A DNA stretch of 18,477 bases. Origin: CAVQBP01 sp964448105 (GTDB taxonomy: Bacteria > Bacteroidota > Ignavibacteria > Ignavibacteriales > Ignavibacteriaceae). Below the pieces are notes generated by a model. The model worked only from the letters and a program-made list of their open reading frames with translations, made no database searches and was not told the DNA's origin. The DNA lies in assembly GCA_964448105.1 (NCBI GenBank), contig CAYUVK010000105.1:1-18477 (forward strand). Direction: 5' to 3'. Below, in pieces: positions 14,389 to 18,477 of this stretch (position 1 is its first letter; each line of letters starts with the position of its first letter). Position numbers and translations under genes: made by a program.

Positions 14389-16503
14389 TTATTTGATTAA
14401 AATCATTTTTTTAGTTTCCCGGAAATTACCTGCAATAATAGAATAGAAATAAACTCCGCTGGAAAGTCCGCTGCCGTCAAATTGTAAGGAATGTTCCCCG
14501 GCAGTTTCATTTTGATTTACCAGCTCAGCTACTTCCCTTCCAATTATATTATAAACTTTAAGTACGACCTTTTCATCCGCAGGTAGAGTATAATTAATTT
14601 TAGTTGATGGATTAAAAGGATTCGGATAATTTTGTTTTAATGAAAATGCAGCAGGCAAATTTTTGTTATCCTTGATACCTGTTATAAACGGATTTATACT
14701 TTTAAATATTCCGGATCCGCTTGTGCCTGTAAGCAAATATTGCGATTGAGTAAAAATAAGAGAATTAATACGAGTTGAAGCTAAACCTTCACCGATATAA
14801 TTCCATGTTGCACCTGAATCATTAGAATTAAAAATGCCGTCGAAAGTACCGGCATAGATGCTGCCACCGGGATTAGTTGCCAAAGATAATATACCGGAAT
14901 TTGTTAAACCTTCCTGCAGGTTAGTCCAATCTACACCATCGTCGGTAGAACGGTAAACCCCACCACCCTCACCTCCGCCCCCGATAAAGATATCTCCATC
15001 CGGACTGAAAGCAATTGAGAAATTGTAAGTCGCAGGTATACCATTCACATTCTGCCAAGTATCTCCATTATCGGTAGAACGGTAAACACCGACATCGGAA
15101 AGGACAAAAACTTCCCCGGTTGATTTCACTCCTATTTTATAAATGTAATTGGTTGAAAGCGTATCGGTTATATCTATCCAGTTATCGCTTGAAGAAGGAG
15201 AGCGATAGATTTTACCACTTGACGTGCCTTCAAAGTAATAACCATTTTTGCTTACTCCAATAGTTAAAGATGAATAATTTGAAGCTAATGGATTTGTAAA
15301 TGGATTCCATGTAGTATAATCGGTTGTAACATAAGTTCCGCCATAATTAGCATATGCCATTAATCCACCGGATTGAAGAGCTGTTAAGGACAGAATTGAT
15401 CCATTGTAAAGGCTGTCTTTAATATTTACTAAATTCCAATTATTACCCTCATCAGTCGATTTGTAGATTCCTTTCCCCTCAACAACAGCATATAAACTTC
15501 CTGATGAATCTGCTACTAATGATTTTATCGTAGTAAAATACATTCCGTTATTTAGAGTTTCCCAGTTCATTCCGTCGTCCGTAGACCGGACAACACCATA
15601 GTAATTAGTTCCAACAACTATATTATCCGAGTTATCAATTGTAATACATTCGAAACCGTTTGAAACTGTACCATTATTTAATTGCGTCCAATTTGTTCCG
15701 TTATTTACAGACTTATAGAGATCGGTAAATGTTGTTACAAAAATATAACCCGAAGGATTTAATGAAACATCAAGAATATAAGTGCTTGGAATATCCCCGT
15801 TTATTTTTGACCAGCTACTTCCATCATCAGTAGACTCATACAGACCTGCAGAGTATGTAGATAATAAAATATTTCCACTACTATCTGAAATTAACGATGT
15901 AGGTCCATCTCCAATCGTATATCCGCTATCTGAAGGCGACCAGGTTGCACCACCATTAGTAGATTTGAAAATACCCTTGTAAGGATCAACAGCAATTAAT
16001 ATTCCATTTACAGTGTATTGCACATAATCAATACTCGTAGTATCAATTCCATTATTAATCGTCATCCAGCTATTACCATTATCAGTAGATTTTGATACTT
16101 GTTTACTATCTCCCCGGGCTGCATAGATAATCCCGCTTGAGCTAACACTAATATCATTACAGTAATCATTATCTGCCAATTCCCAGTGGTCACCATTATC
16201 TGTAGATCTATAGAGATCGTGGAAAGTACCGACAAATATTTTCCCATCCGGACCAGACTTAATTGCTCTTATTTCAAGATCTTCGAGCCCATTATTAGTT
16301 TGTTCCCAAGTTGCACCATTGTCAGTTGAACGAAAGACTCCACCATACTCTCCCCCCGCAAATATGGAACCATTAGGTGCGACGGCAACTTTTACAACTT
16401 TTCCACCTTCTATTGCACCTGTAGGCTGCCAAAAGTTTTGTGAAAAAGATAAATTTGAAAGCAAAAGAAATAAAGAAACAATATAGTATGCAATCTTTCC
16501 CAT
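14389..16503 (-). CDS. Secreted Asp-box beta-propeller protein with a type IX secretion sorting domain
   Basis: This 704-residue protein has a signal peptide (MGKIAYYIVSLFLLLSNLSFSQ, cleavage near SFS-Q). The body holds 11 clear Asp-box units of the form RSTDNGATW and two degraded ones (VTTDYTTW and RSPSSSDNW), spaced by some 40-60 residues, so a multi-bladed propeller as in sialidase/BNR and photosynthesis Ycf48-like folds is expected. No catalytic residues of a sialidase are evident, so a binding or structural role is more likely. The last 82 residues (from about 623) are a type A sorting domain: NYPNPFNPSTKI, VYNIIGREV, LSSGVYFY and a basic end. Such proteins pass through the type IX system to the cell surface or medium. 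The start at 16503 has GAAAGG seven bases upstream. No secretion genes are in the window. Confidence 0.92.
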   Translation of the reverse strand: MGKIAYYIVSLFLLLSNLSFSQNFWQPTGAIEGGKVVKVAVAPNGSIFAGGEYGGVFRSTDNGATWEQTNNGLEDLEIRAIKSGPDGKIFVGTFHDLYRSTDNGDHWELADNDYCNDISVSSSGIIYAARGDSKQVSKSTDNGNSWMTINNGIDTTSIDYVQYTVNGILIAVDPYKGIFKSTNGGATWSPSDSGYTIGDGPTSLISDSSGNILLSTYSAGLYESTDDGSSWSKINGDIPSTYILDVSLNPSGYIFVTTFTDLYKSVNNGTNWTQLNNGTVSNGFECITIDNSDNIVVGTNYYGVVRSTDDGMNWETLNNGMYFTTIKSLVADSSGSLYAVVEGKGIYKSTDEGNNWNLVNIKDSLYNGSILSLTALQSGGLMAYANYGGTYVTTDYTTWNPFTNPLASNYSSLTIGVSKNGYYFEGTSSGKIYRSPSSSDNWIDITDTLSTNYIYKIGVKSTGEVFVLSDVGVYRSTDNGDTWQNVNGIPATYNFSIAFSPDGDIFIGGGGEGGGVYRSTDDGVDWTNLQEGLTNSGILSLATNPGGSIYAGTFDGIFNSNDSGATWNYIGEGLASTRINSLIFTQSQYLLTGTSGSGIFKSINPFITGIKDNKNLPAAFSLKQNYPNPFNPSTKINYTLPADEKVVLKVYNIIGREVAELVNQNETAGEHSLQFDGSGLSSGVYFYSIIAGNFRETKKMILIK

Positions 16504-16611
16504 AAATTACCTTTCAAGTTTGTAATAAATAAATTTTTTAGAAAGCCAAAATTATTCTTCGGTTTTTCTTAAGTTATTTAGTTTGATATTTCAACTAAGA
16601 AGTACTAAACG

Positions 16612-16623
16612 CAAATCGATTTG
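16612..16623. promoter_or_regulatory. Palindrome CAAATCGATTTG upstream of the secreted-protein gene
   Basis: A perfect 12 bp palindrome lies in the 257 bp gap before the Asp-box protein gene, 109 bp before its start codon. A further imperfect repeat (TTAGTT...AACTAA, about 16579-16599) lies between it and the gene. It could be an operator, but with one copy in AT-rich DNA chance is possible. Nothing else recognisable occurs in the gap. Confidence 0.2.
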
Positions 16624-16760
16624 TATTTCTCGGTTAGCTTTTTATTTTGATTGCAGCAATTTATTTAATTACCGGACCTTGTTATAAAATCTTCTCTACA
16701 AAAGCATATTCTTTATTTTAATTTAAAAAAATTAATTCTGCAAAAAATATTTTCTAAGAA

Positions 16761-17168
16761 TTAATTTCTTGGGTGTGATTTTACCCACTTTTTTATATAC
16801 GCAGCAATTTCTGTAGTTGGAGCGCCCGGTGTAAATAATTCACCTACTCCCTGAGATTTAAGTAATTTGATATCTTCTTCGGGAATAATTCCGCCGCCTG
16901 TTAAAAGTACATCATCCAATCCTTTTTCTTTCATTAGGTTAAGAATTTTGGGAAAGATAGTCATATGAGCTCCTGATAAGATACTAATACCTATTACATC
17001 GACATCTTCCTGCAAAGCTGCTTCAACAATCATCTCAGGTGTTTGACGTAAACCGGTATAAATAACTTCCATTCCGGCATCTCTTAAAGCAGCAGCTATT
17101 ATTTTTGCACCCCTGTCATGTCCGTCCAGTCCTGCTTTTGCAATCAGGACTCTAATTTTTTGATCCAT
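16761..17168 (-). CDS. Cobalamin-binding subunit of an acyl-CoA mutase (methylmalonyl-CoA mutase C-terminal type)
   Basis: This 135-residue protein is a stand-alone B12-binding domain. It has the base-off cobalamin motif DGHDRG (Asp15, His17, Gly20), with His17 the expected cobalt ligand, then SIL (Ser62, Leu64) and GGG at 91-93 contacting the nucleotide tail. In archaeal and some bacterial methylmalonyl-CoA mutases, and in 2-hydroxyisobutyryl-CoA mutase, such a subunit pairs with a separate large catalytic subunit. No large subunit, mutase chaperone (meaB) or epimerase is within the window, so the exact substrate is open; methylmalonyl-CoA is the most common. Its ATG lies 17 bp inside the end of the HIT gene, so it is probably translated from the same message. 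Confidence 0.92.
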   Translation of the reverse strand: MDQKIRVLIAKAGLDGHDRGAKIIAAALRDAGMEVIYTGLRQTPEMIVEAALQEDVDVIGISILSGAHMTIFPKILNLMKEKGLDDVLLTGGGIIPEEDIKLLKSQGVGELFTPGAPTTEIAAYIKKWVKSHPRN

Positions 17169-17586
17169 TTTGACCTTCTTTTTTTAATGCACCGCGAATA
17201 ATATCAGCATATTCTTTCTTTTTTCCGTAAGAATATATTTTGAAATTCGGTTTAAAATTGAAATCTTTCTCAAACCTTGGTATAATATGAAAATGGAAAT
17301 GATAGACTGTTTGTCCGGCAGCGGCTCCGCTGTTTACAATTATATTAAAACCGTCCGCATTTAAACCTTCTTTTATATATTTTGAAAGATATTGAGTGAT
17401 CTCAATTAATTCATCAAGTTCATTGGCCGGAACAGAAAGGAAATTTTCATAATGATTTTTGGGGATGATAAGAGCATGTCCGAAATTAACCGGTCTTATA
17501 TCTAAAAAAGAAATAACATTGTCATTTTCAAAAAGAATTTCTGCTTCTTTTTTCTTGTTTACAATATCACAAAAGATACAATCCAT
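17152..17586 (-). CDS. HIT family nucleotide hydrolase
   Basis: This 144-residue protein belongs to the histidine triad superfamily, of the Hint/Fhit-like kind that hydrolyses adenosine phosphoramidates, adenylated amines or dinucleoside polyphosphates. The triad reads HFHFHII, with His96, His98 and His100, preceded by NSGAAAGQTVYH. The N-terminal CIFC (Cys3, Cys6) is the zinc pair of bacterial Hint proteins, and LDIRPVNFGHALIIPKNHYENF is the usual phosphate-side region. Length is slightly above the common 110-140. The gene follows kdsB after 120 bp and overlaps the mutase subunit gene by 17 bp. The substrate in the cell is unknown, and a link to B12 metabolism is only positional. No clear ribosome site is seen. 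Confidence 0.95.
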   Translation of the reverse strand: MDCIFCDIVNKKKEAEILFENDNVISFLDIRPVNFGHALIIPKNHYENFLSVPANELDELIEITQYLSKYIKEGLNADGFNIIVNSGAAAGQTVYHFHFHIIPRFEKDFNFKPNFKIYSYGKKKEYADIIRGALKKEGQNGSKN

Positions 17587-17706
17587 AAATTAAAAATAAC
17601 CTTTAATATTTATTTTGACAAAACAATTTTGACTCTTGTTATATTAAAATCTATCTCAATTTTTCTATAAAGTGAGGTTACAATTATAACGATAAATATT
17701 CCGAAG

Positions 17707-18462
17707 TTACTTGTTAATATATTTAGCATAATAAAATCTTGCACGATCAAGATCTTCGGGAGTATCTACTGCAAGATTTTCATATTCCGTTACAACAATT
17801 TTTATTTTAATACTATGTTCGAGCATTCTTAATTGCTCAAGCTTTTCAATCTTTTCCAGGTCGGTTTGTTCAAGTTCAGTAAATCTAAATAACTCTGCGC
17901 GTCTAAATACATACAACCCAATATGCTTGAATATATCAGCGTTTACAATCCGTTCAACGTTTGTTTTTGCATCTCTTACATATGGAATTGGTGAACGGGA
18001 AAAGTAGAGTGCAAAATTGTTGTAATCAAATACTACTTTTACAACAGATGAAGATTTTAGTTCTTGTACGGTTTCAATTTTTTTTGCAAGTGTGGAAACA
18101 TTCACAGATAAGTCAAATAAAAGAGGTTCTATTGCCTGATCAATCATTCCCCCTTTTATAAAAGGTTCGTCTCCCTGAATATTGACAATTATTTCTGCAT
18201 CGGGTAAGCTTTTAGCTGCATGAGCAATTCTATCTGTACCGGTTTGAATATTTTTGGGAGTCATTATAGCTTTCCCGCCAAAACCATTAATTACTTGTGC
18301 AACTTTTTTATCATCTACTGCAACAACAACATCATTTAATAATTTTGATTTCAAACAATTTTCATATGTATGCTGAATCATCGGTTTTCCCCCAATATCA
18401 GCGAGAGGTTTCCCCATCAATCTTGTAGAAGCAAAGCGTGCGGGAATAATTCCAACTATCAT
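17707..18462 (-). CDS. kdsB: 3-deoxy-manno-octulosonate cytidylyltransferase (CMP-Kdo synthetase)
   Basis: This 251-residue cytosolic enzyme activates Kdo with CTP to CMP-Kdo for attachment to lipid A. The start IIPARFASTRLMGKPL is the CTP-binding motif, followed by QTGTDRIAHA, the Mg-site NIQGDEPFI near residues 93-101, SRSPIPYVR, and HIGLYVFR...LEQLRMLEH, all in the standard order. Length is usual (about 245-255). The start ATG at 18462 leaves only 15 bp before the window edge, so upstream genes and promoter cannot be judged. It shares the lipopolysaccharide pathway with lpxA, which lies 16 kb away in a separate group. Confidence 0.97.
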   Translation of the reverse strand: MIVGIIPARFASTRLMGKPLADIGGKPMIQHTYENCLKSKLLNDVVVAVDDKKVAQVINGFGGKAIMTPKNIQTGTDRIAHAAKSLPDAEIIVNIQGDEPFIKGGMIDQAIEPLLFDLSVNVSTLAKKIETVQELKSSSVVKVVFDYNNFALYFSRSPIPYVRDAKTNVERIVNADIFKHIGLYVFRRAELFRFTELEQTDLEKIEKLEQLRMLEHSIKIKIVVTEYENLAVDTPEDLDRARFYYAKYINK

Positions 18463-18477
18463 ATTTGAGCTTAATAA

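Noticed and set aside
14389..16503. Sialidase assignment for the Asp-box protein
   Set aside because: Asp-boxes are structural; no arginine triad or FRIP-type motif was seen.
17613..17652. Plus-strand promoter-like TTGACA...TATATT between kdsB and the HIT gene
   Set aside because: Spacing is poor (19 bp) and no plus-strand gene follows; the TTGAC bases are better explained by the heptad repeat unit.

Overview
The window is a chromosomal stretch from an AT-rich Gram-negative bacterium. LpxA and KdsB point to a lipid A/Kdo outer membrane. A secreted Asp-box protein carries a C-terminal type IX secretion (Por) sorting domain of the form NYPNPFNPSTKI...VYNIIGREV, and several lipoproteins belong to types common in the Bacteroidota/Chlorobi group. 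Together with the low GC and the tail style, I infer an Ignavibacteria-like organism. This is an inference from style, not a phylogenetic placement.

Layout. All genes lie on the minus strand except recQ. Reading in the direction of transcription (right to left), the groups are as follows. (i) kdsB, then a HIT-family hydrolase that overlaps a stand-alone B12-binding mutase subunit by 17 bp (18462-16761). (ii) A secreted 13-unit Asp-box propeller protein, followed by a terminator-like hairpin and a MORN/YwqK-type lipoprotein (16503-13797). (iii) The glycolytic pair gap-pgk, with a long hairpin in the spacer (13651-11298), then a terminator-like hairpin and a rhomboid protease (11171-10269). (iv) A small DUF4296-like lipoprotein, which overlaps the 3' end of recQ tail to tail by 44 bp. 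(v) recQ on the plus strand (7236-9884), divergent from (vi) a tight five-gene run: ABC ATPase, ABC-2 permease, lipoprotein, 3-hydroxyacyl-CoA dehydrogenase and acetate kinase (6975-2057). Two of its junctions are ATGA overlaps and the other two are near-contact junctions. (vii) lpxA, marC and a short-chain dehydrogenase cut by the window edge (1884-1).

How the genes work together. Gap and Pgk catalyse consecutive steps of glycolysis. Hbd and acetate kinase suggest fermentative acyl-CoA metabolism and ATP formation from acetyl phosphate, although no phosphotransacetylase is present. LpxA and KdsB supply lipid A and Kdo, but sit in separate clusters.

I found no defence island, phage, transposase, CRISPR array, rRNA or tRNA. 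The coding content is ordinary housekeeping. The less explained material is in the gaps: two palindromes sharing TGTAG...CTACA ends, heptad-phased TTTTGAC-like tracts, an alternating TCAGCC/GGCTGA array, and a repeated AACCCAATT hairpin. These look like members of dispersed intergenic repeat families. I see no strong evidence for a new multi-gene system.
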